DNA of 64,000 nt from Pseudomonas fluorescens. GTDB lineage: Bacteria > Pseudomonadota > Gammaproteobacteria > Pseudomonadales > Pseudomonadaceae. Position numbers and translations under genes: made by a program. Below, in pieces: positions 52,217-59,942 of this stretch. The notes below the pieces were generated by a model. That model was not told the origin of the DNA. It worked only from the letters and a program-made list of their open reading frames with translations, and did not search any database. Every line of letters starts with the position of its first letter. The first letter of the stretch is position 1. The DNA lies in the NCBI GenBank assembly GCA_902825215.1, contig LR782234.1, positions 4,402,001 to 4,466,000 of the forward strand. The letters run 5' to 3'.

Positions 52217-53215
52217 TCAGCGCAAGGCCAACAGCCCCTGCACCAACGGCTCAAGCTGCAGCTGATTGACCGATTTCACCGTTTCAATCATTGGCTCCGG
52301 CCAACACTCAAGCCCCAGACAGGCGCCCAGCATCGCGCCGAGTATCGCCGCGATGGTATCGGTGTCGCCACCCAGACTGGCGGCCATGCACAACGCTTCG
52401 AAAGCGTTCATCTCACCGATGGCCACCTGTTGCGCCAACGCGAACGAAACCACCACCGATTCCTGCGACGCCACCGAAGTGCCGATGACGTCGTAGAGCA
52501 GATCCGCCAGCAGCGCCTTGTCGCTGTCGACACTGATGGTGCGCGCCCAACTGATCCGTGAGCCGATTCGGCCGCCGGCGACCCAGTGCCCGTGGGTTTC
52601 TGCCTGCTGCGCGATTTGCTGACCGAGGTTCAACGCCTCGCCCAGATCCAGACCATTGACGCCAGCAGACACCACCGCCGCCACCGCCGCCGCGCTGGAA
52701 ATTCCCAGCGTCGTGTTGTGGGTGACCTGGCAGGCCTGCACCACGGCTGCGATAAAACGTTCGCGATCCGCCACATCGGCAGCGATCCCGACCGGGGTGA
52801 TGCGCATCGCCGCGCCGTTGGTGGTGCCATAGCGCCCGGCCTCTTCCGGCGAATGGCCGGCAAGAATCATTTCAATCGCACGCTTGGTCGATGGCCCGAG
52901 CAAGTCCTGCGAGCCTTTGGCCTGCATCTCGGCTTCCCACTCGATCAGGCGTTGCGCGAGGATCGCCGGCTCGATGTGGCCCTTGCCTTCGACCAGCAAT
53001 TGACCGACGAGAATCGCCTGTTCGGTGTCGTCGGTGATCGAGCCTTTGGGCATGTTCGCCGCGATCGGTTGCAGCGGCCCGGCGTCCTGCAGATCGGTGA
53101 TCTGGCCGAAACGCGCCTGAATGGTTTCGCGGCTTAGCGATTGCGTCGGCATGCCCAGCGCATCACCGAGGGCCAGACCATAAAAAGCGCCGAGGGCACG
53201 GTTGAGCGCGGTCAT
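52217..53215 (-). CDS. ADP-ribosylglycohydrolase family protein
   Basis: This 332-residue protein has the magnesium-binding signatures of ARH enzymes: GLALGDALGMPTQS near the N-terminus, SITDDTEQAILV, and GGDTDTIAAILGAMLGACLG near the C-terminus. The family hydrolyses N- or O-glycosidic bonds to ADP-ribose or related ribosides. With a kinase, permease and GntR partner it may cleave an imported ribosylated compound instead of host ADP-ribose. It overlaps the GntR gene by 4 bp, so it is translationally coupled. Confidence 0.92.
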   Translation of the reverse strand: MTALNRALGAFYGLALGDALGMPTQSLSRETIQARFGQITDLQDAGPLQPIAANMPKGSITDDTEQAILVGQLLVEGKGHIEPAILAQRLIEWEAEMQAKGSQDLLGPSTKRAIEMILAGHSPEEAGRYGTTNGAAMRITPVGIAADVADRERFIAAVVQACQVTHNTTLGISSAAAVAAVVSAGVNGLDLGEALNLGQQIAQQAETHGHWVAGGRIGSRISWARTISVDSDKALLADLLYDVIGTSVASQESVVVSFALAQQVAIGEMNAFEALCMAASLGGDTDTIAAILGAMLGACLGLECWPEPMIETVKSVNQLQLEPLVQGLLALR

Positions 53216-53925
53216 TGCGATTCTCCGAATTGCAGGTGCAGACGGAAATGCACCGGGTCGAGCAGACTTTCGACCTGCTCCATGAAACGGTTCTGGCGGT
53301 CGTAGGTGGTGCGCAGGGCTTTGAGGAAAACCGTACCGACCGGGCGACCGAGCAGTTCGGCATCTTCGGCATTCAGAGGTTCAGCGCCGATCCATTGATC
53401 GCCGCGTTCGCCGATGTAGCCGTAAGCGGCCAGAGTGATGGTCAGGGAATTGTCGATCAGGCCAACACGCGGCAGGCTTTCCAGGCCGCCACTGGCTGGC
53501 ATCAATGAGCGTTCAAGGGACACCAGCGTACCGTCGGTGGCGCGCCGACGACGGTCGAGGGTGATGAACTGGTCGGTGCCGAAACGCACCAGCAGATCGG
53601 GCCGGGTCACGGCTTCCAGGCGCAGTACTTCAGTGTTGATCAGCGCCCCGCTGTCGGCCAGCGCCTGTGCCCAGCCGCTGCGCTGATCGAGGGCGACACC
53701 GTCGAACGTGACGATGGAGCCGACACCGCTTTGCGTGGCGATGTAATTGCGCCGCTTCAGTTCGGCCAGCGCTTCGCGCAACGTGCCACGGCTGACCTTG
53801 AATTCCTGAGCCAACTGATGCTCGCCGGGCAACAGAAAGCCGTCCTCCATGAGGCCGCTTTCGATGCGCCGGACGAGCTCGTCGACCACCCGTTGTTTCT
53901 TGTCGAATCGTACCTGTCTAATCAT
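53212..53925 (-). CDS. GntR family regulator, HutC/UTRA type
   Basis: The 237 residues comprise a GntR winged helix (about 1-75; RRIESGLMEDGFLLPGEHQL, RGTLREALAELKRRNYI) and a C-terminal UTRA ligand domain (FITLDRRRRATDGTLVSLER, PVGTVFLKALRTTYDRQNR). It probably represses its own operon (glycohydrolase, permease, kinase). The most likely ATG (53925) has no Shine-Dalgarno; the preceding sequence is AT-rich (ATCAATTTGTAC), so a leaderless or weakly translated start is possible. The effector is unknown. Confidence 0.88.
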   Translation of the reverse strand: MIRQVRFDKKQRVVDELVRRIESGLMEDGFLLPGEHQLAQEFKVSRGTLREALAELKRRNYIATQSGVGSIVTFDGVALDQRSGWAQALADSGALINTEVLRLEAVTRPDLLVRFGTDQFITLDRRRRATDGTLVSLERSLMPASGGLESLPRVGLIDNSLTITLAAYGYIGERGDQWIGAEPLNAEDAELLGRPVGTVFLKALRTTYDRQNRFMEQVESLLDPVHFRLHLQFGESQ

Positions 53926-54010
53926 GTACAAATTGATAACCGAAACGGGCGCGGGTGAGCAAGGGATATTTGAGGAAGGTGACAGAAGGCGGGGAGCTGG
54001 AGCGATCCCC

Positions 54011-54100
54011 TGTGGGAGCTGGCTTGCCAGCGATGACGGCGGCACATCCAAAGTTAATGTTGAATGTTATACCGCAATCGCTGGCAAGCCAGCTCCCACA
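54011..54100. repeat. REPIN, GCTGGCAAGCCAGC type
   Basis: An inverted pair lies between araH and the upstream boundary of the GntR/glycohydrolase module, marking the operon edge. Confidence 0.95.
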
Positions 54101-54121
54101 GGTTTCGTGTTGGGGATGGAT

Positions 54122-55093
54122 TCAGCGTTGTTTCAGGCGATCGATGACGACGGCCAGCAACAAGATCGAACCACGAATCACATACTGATAAAACGTATCG
54201 ATGTTCTTCAGGTTCATCGCGTTTTCGATGATCGCCAGAATCAACACCCCGGCAATCACATGGCGAATCATGCCGATGCCGCCGCTCAGCGACACCCCGC
54301 CCAGCACGCAGGCCGAGATCACTGTCAGTTCGAAACCCTGACCGATCATTGGCTGCCCGGAAGTCATCCGCGACGCCAGAATCACCCCGGCCAGCGCACC
54401 GATCAAACCATGCACGGCGAAGATGATGATCTTGGTTCGGTCTACGTTCACACCGGCCAGCAGCGCCGCTTCCTGGTTGCCACCGATGGCCATGGTGTTG
54501 CGCCCGTAGGTGGTGTAGTTCAGCAGCCAGCCGAAGAACAGGAAGCAGACGATGGTGATCAGGATCGGCACCGGCACGCCGAACAACTGACCGTTACCGA
54601 AGACGAAGAACGACTCCTGCGACACGCCGACTGCTTTGCCGTTGGCAAAAATGTAGGCCAGGCCACGAACGATCTGCATCGTCGCCAGCGTGGTGATCAA
54701 GGCGTTGACGCGCAATTTGGCGATCACGATGCCGTTGATCAGGCCAACGATCAGGCCCATCGCCAGCGCCGCGCTGACGCCGAGAAACACGCTGTTGGTG
54801 TCGCGCATCACCACCGCCGCGACCACACCGGCACAGGCGATCACCGAGCCGACCGACAGGTCGAAGTGGCCTGACGCCAGGCAATACAACATGGTGCATG
54901 CGGCGATACCGGTGGTGGAAATCGCCAGGCCCAGCCCGCGCATGTTCAGCGGCGAGAGGAAGTTGTCGATCAGCAGCGTGCAGGCAATGAAAATGCCGAT
55001 CGCCGCCAGCAGCATGACCCAATCGTCGAGGAAGCGCCGCATGTCCAGCGGTTTGCGCTCGGTCGGCAGGGTTTCGTTTTGGGTTGTCATCAT
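54122..55093 (-). CDS. araH: L-arabinose-type sugar ABC transporter permease AraH
   Basis: This permease of about 323 residues belongs to the ribose/arabinose/galactose BPD family (about ten helices; TTGIAACTMLYCLASGHFDL, NGIVIAKLRVNALITTLATM, LGGVSLSGGIGMIRHVIAGV). It forms the membrane channel with AraF and AraG. The ATG at 55093 with GAGG close upstream is preferred to the GTG two codons earlier. It lies 9 bp after the araG stop. Confidence 0.93.
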   Translation of the reverse strand: MMTTQNETLPTERKPLDMRRFLDDWVMLLAAIGIFIACTLLIDNFLSPLNMRGLGLAISTTGIAACTMLYCLASGHFDLSVGSVIACAGVVAAVVMRDTNSVFLGVSAALAMGLIVGLINGIVIAKLRVNALITTLATMQIVRGLAYIFANGKAVGVSQESFFVFGNGQLFGVPVPILITIVCFLFFGWLLNYTTYGRNTMAIGGNQEAALLAGVNVDRTKIIIFAVHGLIGALAGVILASRMTSGQPMIGQGFELTVISACVLGGVSLSGGIGMIRHVIAGVLILAIIENAMNLKNIDTFYQYVIRGSILLLAVVIDRLKQR

Positions 55094-55102
55094 AGTCACC
55101 TC

Positions 55103-56650
55103 TCAGTTCGCCACGCCGTCAGCGCGGTGGCGCGGCAAAGCCAGTTGCAGCAGGTTGGATTCATTGGCCTGGTCGCGGTTGACTTCACCGCGCAGGGCGC
55201 CTTCGCACAGCACCAGAATGCGGTCGGAAATGCCCATCACTTCCATCAGGTCGCTGGACACCACGATCACCGAAATACCGTCGGCGGCGAGGTTATGGAT
55301 GATCTGGTAAATCTCCGCTTTGGCACCGATGTCGATGCCGCGGGTCGGTTCGTCGAGCAGCAGCACCTTCATCGGCATCGACAGCCAGCGGCCAAGAATG
55401 GCCTTCTGCTGATTGCCACCGGAGAGGAATTTGATCTGCTGGCCGGCATGCGGGGTTTTCACCTTCAGCGCCTTGATCTGCTTGTCGGCGTTGCCCTTCT
55501 CCCACAGCCCGCGAATCAGGCAGCCGAGGCTCGAATGCGCGCCCCGGGCACTGATATTGATGTTCTCGGCGACGCTGGCCAGCGGAATGATGCCTTCCTT
55601 TTTGCGGTCCTCCGGGCACAGCAGAATGCCGGCGGCAATCGCGTCGCGCGGTGAGCGCAGTTTCAGTTCGTGGCCGCGCAATTCCAGGCGTCCGGCGGTG
55701 TTGCGCTCCAGCCCACTGAGCAGGCGAAACAGCTCGGTGCGCCCTGCCCCGACCAGCCCGAACAGGCCGAGGATCTCGCCTTTGTGCGCTTCGAAACTGA
55801 TCGGCTCGCGCAGTCCCGGGCCGAGCAGGCCGTCGACTTTCAACGCCACGGCGCCGCGCGGGCGGTGGCGATAATCGTAAATGTCCTGAATGTCACGACC
55901 GACCATGCAGGTCACCAGTTGATCGTGGGTCAGCTGGCTCATGTCGTCGAAGGTGCGCACGTAGCGGCCGTCCTTGAACACCGTCACCGCATCGCAGATA
56001 CGGAACACTTCTTCCATGCGATGGGACACGTAAAGCACCACTTTGCCCTCATCGCGCAGGCGGCTGATGATTGCCATCAAGCGGTCGATTTCCCGCGCCG
56101 AAAGGCTGCTGGTCGGCTCGTCAAAGGCAATCACATGGGCGCCGCGCGACAAGGCTTTGGCGATTTCCACCAGTTGCCGCTGGCCGAGCGACAGGCGCCC
56201 GACCTTGGTCTGCGGGTCGATTTCATCGGCCAGACCTTTGAGGCAATTCAAGGCTTTCTGGCGCAGCTCGCCACGATTGATCAACCCGAAACTGGCCGGC
56301 AAGTGGCCAAGAAACAGGTTCTCGGCGACGGTCATTTCCGGGACCAGATGCAGTTCCTGGTGAATCACCGCGACGCCGCTGCCAATGCTGTCGGCGGTCG
56401 ATTTGAACGCCATGGTCTGCTCGCCGATCTGCAACTCGCCGCTGCTCGGGATATAGGCGCCACCGAGGATTTTCAGCAGGGTCGATTTGCCGGCGCCGTT
56501 TTCGCCCATCAGCGCATGAACCTGGCCGGGATGTGCGACGAAACTGATGCCGTCCAGCGCCTTCACGCCGGGAAAGGTCTTGCCGATCCCGTTGAAACGC
56601 AGGCTGCCGCTGGCGCTGTGTTGTTCTTGTGTCTGTACTTGCGCGTGCAT
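55103..56650 (-). CDS. araG: L-arabinose-type sugar ABC transporter ATP-binding protein AraG
   Basis: This 515-residue protein is a tandem of two ABC ATPase domains, as in AraG/RbsA/MglA. The first Walker A is GENGAGKSTLLKILGG with its signature LSLGQRQLVEIAKAL and Walker B HVIAFDEPTSSLS. The second half has FGLVGAGRTELFRLLSG and the signature LSGGNQQKAILGRWL. It energises import of the pentose or galactose bound by AraF. A hairpin lies just upstream, after araF. Confidence 0.95.
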   Translation of the reverse strand: MHAQVQTQEQHSASGSLRFNGIGKTFPGVKALDGISFVAHPGQVHALMGENGAGKSTLLKILGGAYIPSSGELQIGEQTMAFKSTADSIGSGVAVIHQELHLVPEMTVAENLFLGHLPASFGLINRGELRQKALNCLKGLADEIDPQTKVGRLSLGQRQLVEIAKALSRGAHVIAFDEPTSSLSAREIDRLMAIISRLRDEGKVVLYVSHRMEEVFRICDAVTVFKDGRYVRTFDDMSQLTHDQLVTCMVGRDIQDIYDYRHRPRGAVALKVDGLLGPGLREPISFEAHKGEILGLFGLVGAGRTELFRLLSGLERNTAGRLELRGHELKLRSPRDAIAAGILLCPEDRKKEGIIPLASVAENINISARGAHSSLGCLIRGLWEKGNADKQIKALKVKTPHAGQQIKFLSGGNQQKAILGRWLSMPMKVLLLDEPTRGIDIGAKAEIYQIIHNLAADGISVIVVSSDLMEVMGISDRILVLCEGALRGEVNRDQANESNLLQLALPRHRADGVAN

Positions 56651-56674
56651 AAAGCCACCTCTTCACACCGATAA

Positions 56675-56696
56675 ACGGCCCGGTTACCCGGGCCGT
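56675..56696 (-). terminator. araF-araG intercistronic hairpin
   Basis: A 9-bp GC-rich stem (ACGGCCCGG/CCGGGCCGT, 4-nt loop) lies 8 nt after the araF stop, with only a short TTTAT following. It is better read as a partial terminator or mRNA-stabilising hairpin that leaves binding-protein mRNA in excess than as a full stop. Confidence 0.6.
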
Positions 56697-56703
56697 CGCT
56701 GCG

Positions 56704-57708
56704 TCAGTTCCACAGGCCGATTTTTTCCAGCTCTTGCTTGAAGTTTTCGCGGGTGATCAGGGTGACGTCATCCATGGCGGTGTACATCGGCGGCTCTTTG
56801 CCGGTGGTGATCCACTCGTACATCATCTCGGCGGTCTTGTAGCCTTCGATGTGCGGGCTTGGCAGCATCGAACCGAAGAAGCCGCTATTAGGCTTTTTCA
56901 GTTCGCCGATGGCGTCGGTGCCGTTGATGCCGATGCCGATCACGTTGGTCGCGGCGAAACCGGCCGCTTCGGTGGCGCGCACGCCGCCGAGCACAGTGTT
57001 GTCGTTCATGCCGCCGATGATCAGGTTTTTCGCCGCGCTCGGCAGTTTCACCAGCGCCGAGTTGGTGGCGTCCATGCTGCCCGGTACGTCGAGGGTTTTC
57101 AGCGCGGCGAAGAGGATGTGATCTTCTGGCATGCCGGCCTTCTTCAGGGCATCGACCGAACCGTCGGTGCGCTTCTTGCCGGTGTCGAGTTCGTTGTAGG
57201 TGTTAACCACCGCGTAGGTGTCTTTCCAGTCCCAGTTACGCTTCTTCGCTTCGGCGGCCATGGCGGCGCCCTGCTTCTGGCCGACTTCGAACGCAGCCAT
57301 GCCCAGGTACGGTACGTTTTCCATGAACTTGCCGCTGGCGTCGACGAAACGGTCGTCGACGGCGATCACCTTGAGGTCGTTGATTTTGGCTTTGGCCATG
57401 ATCGCCGGGCCGAGGGAAACATCCGGCGGGCAGATCACGAAGCCCTTGGCGCCATTGGCCGCAAGGCTGTCGATGGCCGAGAGGGTTTTCTCGCCATCGG
57501 GCACGGCGATCTTGATCAGTTCAAAGCCTTTGTCCTTGGCGGCTTTTTCAGCGAAGGCCCACTCGGTCTGGAACCACGGTTCTTCGGCCTGCTTGACCAG
57601 AAAACCGATCTTCACCGCGTCAGCGGCGAGCAGCGCGCTGCTCAGGCTGAACGCAGTGACCGCCAGGGCAGTGCTGCACAGGGTACGAATCCCGAATCGA
57701 CGTTTCAT
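56704..57708 (-). CDS. araF: arabinose/galactose-type periplasmic binding protein AraF
   Basis: This 334-residue protein has a signal peptide (CSTALAVTAFSLSSALLA) and strong similarity to E. coli AraF as I remember it: IGFLVKQAEEPWFQTEW, KIAVPDGEKTLSAIDSLAA, GFVICPPD, GMNDNTVLGGVRATEA. AraF binds L-arabinose and, less tightly, D-galactose and D-fucose. It precedes araG and araH. A candidate GntR operator (57789-57801) lies 81 nt upstream, so araFGH probably has its own promoter after the SDR gene. Confidence 0.94.
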   Translation of the reverse strand: MKRRFGIRTLCSTALAVTAFSLSSALLAADAVKIGFLVKQAEEPWFQTEWAFAEKAAKDKGFELIKIAVPDGEKTLSAIDSLAANGAKGFVICPPDVSLGPAIMAKAKINDLKVIAVDDRFVDASGKFMENVPYLGMAAFEVGQKQGAAMAAEAKKRNWDWKDTYAVVNTYNELDTGKKRTDGSVDALKKAGMPEDHILFAALKTLDVPGSMDATNSALVKLPSAAKNLIIGGMNDNTVLGGVRATEAAGFAATNVIGIGINGTDAIGELKKPNSGFFGSMLPSPHIEGYKTAEMMYEWITTGKEPPMYTAMDDVTLITRENFKQELEKIGLWN

Positions 57709-57788
57709 CAGATGACTCCTTGTTATTTTTTTTGAGCAAGGTTTGAAAAGCGTTGAAGCGTGTTCTCAGTGGAGCGTGTTGAAAATAG

Positions 57789-57801
57789 TCATATCGTATG
57801 A
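57789..57801. promoter_or_regulatory. candidate GntR operator upstream of araFGH
   Basis: TCATA-TCG-TATGA is a perfect 13-bp palindrome in the 136-bp SDR-araF space. It is embedded in TCGTATGATGATT, which recurs exactly (13 nt) on the opposite strand upstream of the FadR-type GntR gene at 60.7 kb. Confidence 0.55.
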
Positions 57802-57844
57802 TGATTGGATTGCAAGCGTAGTTCAGCCCTGCAAATTCGTTCAT

Positions 57845-58663
57845 TCAGTCGTGGTACATCACCGAACGCCCACCATCGATGGTGATGCACGAAGCATTGA
57901 TAAAGGGTGCTTCGTCACTGGCGAGAAACACCGCCGTCATCGCCACTTCCAGCGGCTGGCCGATGCGTTTCGGCGGGTGCAGGTCGAAGGCGCGCTGGCG
58001 CTCGGCGTGCGGGTCGGCGAAACCGTTCCAGTAGTCGACGTTCAGTTGCGTTTCGATATAGCCCGGCGCGATGGCGTTGACGCGAATGCCTTTGGCCGCG
58101 TATTCGATGCCCAGCGCACGGGTCAGGCCGAGCAAGCCATGTTTGGCCACCGGGTACGGGAAGCAGCCGGGAATGATGTGGCTGGAATGGGTCGAGGCGA
58201 TATTGATGATGCTGCCCACGCCCTGCTCGATCATCTGTGGCAACACCGCTTTGCAGCCGTACCAGGCGCCGTCCAGGTCAATGGCGAAGCAGCGGCGCCA
58301 GTCTTCTTCGGTCATTTCCAGCGGATCGCGAAACACGTTGACCCCGGCGCAATTGACCAGCACATCGATCCGCCCGTGCAGTTCAACGCCGCGTTTGGCC
58401 ATAACATTGAGATCGGCCTGACGTGAAACGTCGGCCTGCAGGGCTTGCACGTCGTAGCCCTGAGCGCGCCAGTGCGCGGCGACGTTTTCGACTTTTTCCG
58501 CCTGGATGTCGCTGATCAGCAGTTTTGCCTGTTGGCAGGCGAACGCAGCGACGATGGCTTCACCGATGCCTTGCGCAGCGCCGGTCAGCAGCACGACTTT
58601 GCCTCGCAGACGTTCACCTTGGGGCGGTGCAGGCACCGGCGGCAGAGTAAGCGCTTCAGCCAC
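57845..58663 (-). CDS. SDR family sugar 1-dehydrogenase (probable D-galactose/L-arabinose dehydrogenase)
   Basis: This 272-residue classical SDR has the cofactor motif LTGAAQGIGEAIVAA at about residues 26-40, VNCAGVNVF, catalytic serine in NIASTHS and the catalytic YPVAKHG. It starts at GTG 58663 with AGGAGG 8 nt upstream. Lying between a lactonase and a sugar ABC importer, it probably oxidises the imported aldose at C1 to the lactone, NAD(P) dependent. Galactose is favoured because the promoter is shared with the galactonate operon, but L-arabinose remains possible. Confidence 0.87.
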   Translation of the reverse strand: MAEALTLPPVPAPPQGERLRGKVVLLTGAAQGIGEAIVAAFACQQAKLLISDIQAEKVENVAAHWRAQGYDVQALQADVSRQADLNVMAKRGVELHGRIDVLVNCAGVNVFRDPLEMTEEDWRRCFAIDLDGAWYGCKAVLPQMIEQGVGSIINIASTHSSHIIPGCFPYPVAKHGLLGLTRALGIEYAAKGIRVNAIAPGYIETQLNVDYWNGFADPHAERQRAFDLHPPKRIGQPLEVAMTAVFLASDEAPFINASCITIDGGRSVMYHD

Positions 58664-58666
58664 GGG

Positions 58667-58819
58667 TCAGGCCTCCTGTGCGCAGGCGCAAAAAAACCGG
58701 GCATCGACCGATGTCCGGTTTGCAAGGCGTACAGAATTGAACAGGCAAGTGCGCGCCACGACTTCAAGCCGTGGCGAAAGACGGATCTCGCGCTGGAGTG
58801 CGATAAACATTCGCTGCAT
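58667..58819 (-). CDS. 50-codon leader ORF or dgoK-derived remnant
   Basis: The ORF has a good Shine-Dalgarno (AGGTGAAGTG then ATG) that is identical to dgoK's except at one base, and its start (MQRMFIALQ) parallels dgoK (MQAQLIALD). After that it diverges (REIRLSPRLEVVARTCLFNS) and is not recognisable as a kinase. It ends 3 nt before the dehydrogenase GTG and spans the terminator at 58690-58720. It is rich in arginine. It may be a translated leader peptide for attenuation or a relic of a duplicated gene start. Confidence 0.45.
   Translation of the reverse strand: MQRMFIALQREIRLSPRLEVVARTCLFNSVRLANRTSVDARFFCACAQEA
58690..58720 (-). terminator. intrinsic terminator/attenuator ahead of the sugar dehydrogenase gene
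   Basis: On the minus strand an 11-bp stem with one A-C mismatch (AACCGGACATC, GGTC loop, GATGCCCGGTT) is followed by an unbroken run of T. It lies between the promoter at 58875-58934 and the dehydrogenase start, within the leader ORF, so transcripts must read through it. Confidence 0.7.
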
Positions 58820-58874
58820 CACTTCACCTGTTTTGTTCTTTTTAAAGTGTGAGTGCGTGTTACTGCTGGAGCCG

Positions 58875-58934
58875 ACTATAAACCCGACCACCAAATAATC
58901 TCAATATATAATTTTGCATCCCATATTATGAGAT
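58875..58934 (-). promoter_or_regulatory. sugar dehydrogenase promoter, twin of the dgo promoter
   Basis: -35 TTGAGA (58904-58899), an 18-nt spacer and -10 TATAGT (58880-58875) are followed upstream, after exactly 13 nt, by ATCCCA-N5-TGAGAT (58918-58934). That operator differs from the dgo operator by one base in the half-site and one in the spacer. It begins directly after the lactonase stop codon. Confidence 0.7.
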
Positions 58935-59810
58935 TCACCCAGCAAAACGCGTACAGAGTTTTCCTGGAACATCGACGCGCATCGACAGCACCGCGCCATC
59001 CAGCGGATGGTCAAGCGGGCTCTGCGCGCTGGTGATGTACAGGGTTTTCAGGTCCGCACCGCCGAATACGCAACTGGTCGGACGGCTGACCGGCAAATCG
59101 ATCTTGCGGTCGACAACGCCGTCGGGCGTCAGACGCAGCAGACAGCTGCCGTCCCAGCGCGCATTCCACACGTAACCTTCAGCGTCCATCGCCGAGCCGT
59201 CCGGGCCGCCGTGCTGATCGGATTTATAAAAAACCTGCGCATCGTCGAGACTGCCGTCGGTGCGGATGAAATATTGATTCAGCGCGCTGTCGAGGCTGTC
59301 GCCGAACAGCACCCTGGTGCCGTCGTCACTCCACAGCAGGGTGTTGGGGATGCCCAGATTGAGCAGCAACGGTGTGACGCGTTGATCCGGATCGACCCGG
59401 AACAAACCGCCGGAGCGGCGTACGATCGGCAGGTCTTCCCCCTGTTCGCCGATGTTGTTCTGCATGGTGCCAAGCCATAGCCGGCCTTGCGCATCGCAGC
59501 GCGCCTCATTCGGGCGGTTGCCGGGTTGCGGGTCGGCGACGCAGAACAGCGTCAGCCGCGGTTCAAGGCCCGGCGAATCGAGATCAAGGCGATAGACACC
59601 GCTGCTCAGGGTCACCAGCGCATCGCCGCTGTTGCACGGAATGAATGCGGACACGTGTTCGGGCATCTGCCAGATCTGCACGTTCTGGCCAATCAGACGC
59701 AGCGCCTGTTTGCCGGCGATATCGACCCAGTACAGCGCCTGGGTCGGCGCATCCCAGAAAGGACCTTCACCGAGCTGGGCGCGGTGTTCGGTCAGGGCGG
59801 TCCACTGCAT
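58935..59810 (-). CDS. SMP-30/gluconolactonase family sugar lactonase
   Basis: This 291-residue beta-propeller lactonase of the SMP-30/LRE family begins LGEGPFWDAPTQALYWVDIA, with the metal-ligand Glu. It has NRPNEARCDAQGRLWLGTMQ and PDGSAMDAEGYVWNARWDGS, the regions holding the remaining Asn/Asp metal ligands. AGGAG lies upstream of the ATG. It would hydrolyse the aldonolactone made by the adjacent SDR (galactono- or arabinonolactone), giving the aldonate for the dgo enzymes. Confidence 0.9.
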   Translation of the reverse strand: MQWTALTEHRAQLGEGPFWDAPTQALYWVDIAGKQALRLIGQNVQIWQMPEHVSAFIPCNSGDALVTLSSGVYRLDLDSPGLEPRLTLFCVADPQPGNRPNEARCDAQGRLWLGTMQNNIGEQGEDLPIVRRSGGLFRVDPDQRVTPLLLNLGIPNTLLWSDDGTRVLFGDSLDSALNQYFIRTDGSLDDAQVFYKSDQHGGPDGSAMDAEGYVWNARWDGSCLLRLTPDGVVDRKIDLPVSRPTSCVFGGADLKTLYITSAQSPLDHPLDGAVLSMRVDVPGKLCTRFAG

Positions 59811-59839
59811 TTCAACTCCTTTGATCTTGTTGTTTTCTA

Positions 59840-59929
59840 TGTGGGAGCGAGCCTGCTCGCGAAAGCGTCGTGTCAGTCGATGCGTCAGTTGCCTGATAAA
59901 TCGCTTTCGCGAGCAGGCTCGCTCCCACA
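59840..59929. repeat. REPIN, GCGAGCAGGCTCGC type
   Basis: A full inverted pair lies between the GntR gene and the lactonase gene, which are on the same strand. Confidence 0.95.
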
Positions 59930-59942
59930 GGGGATTTTTGCG

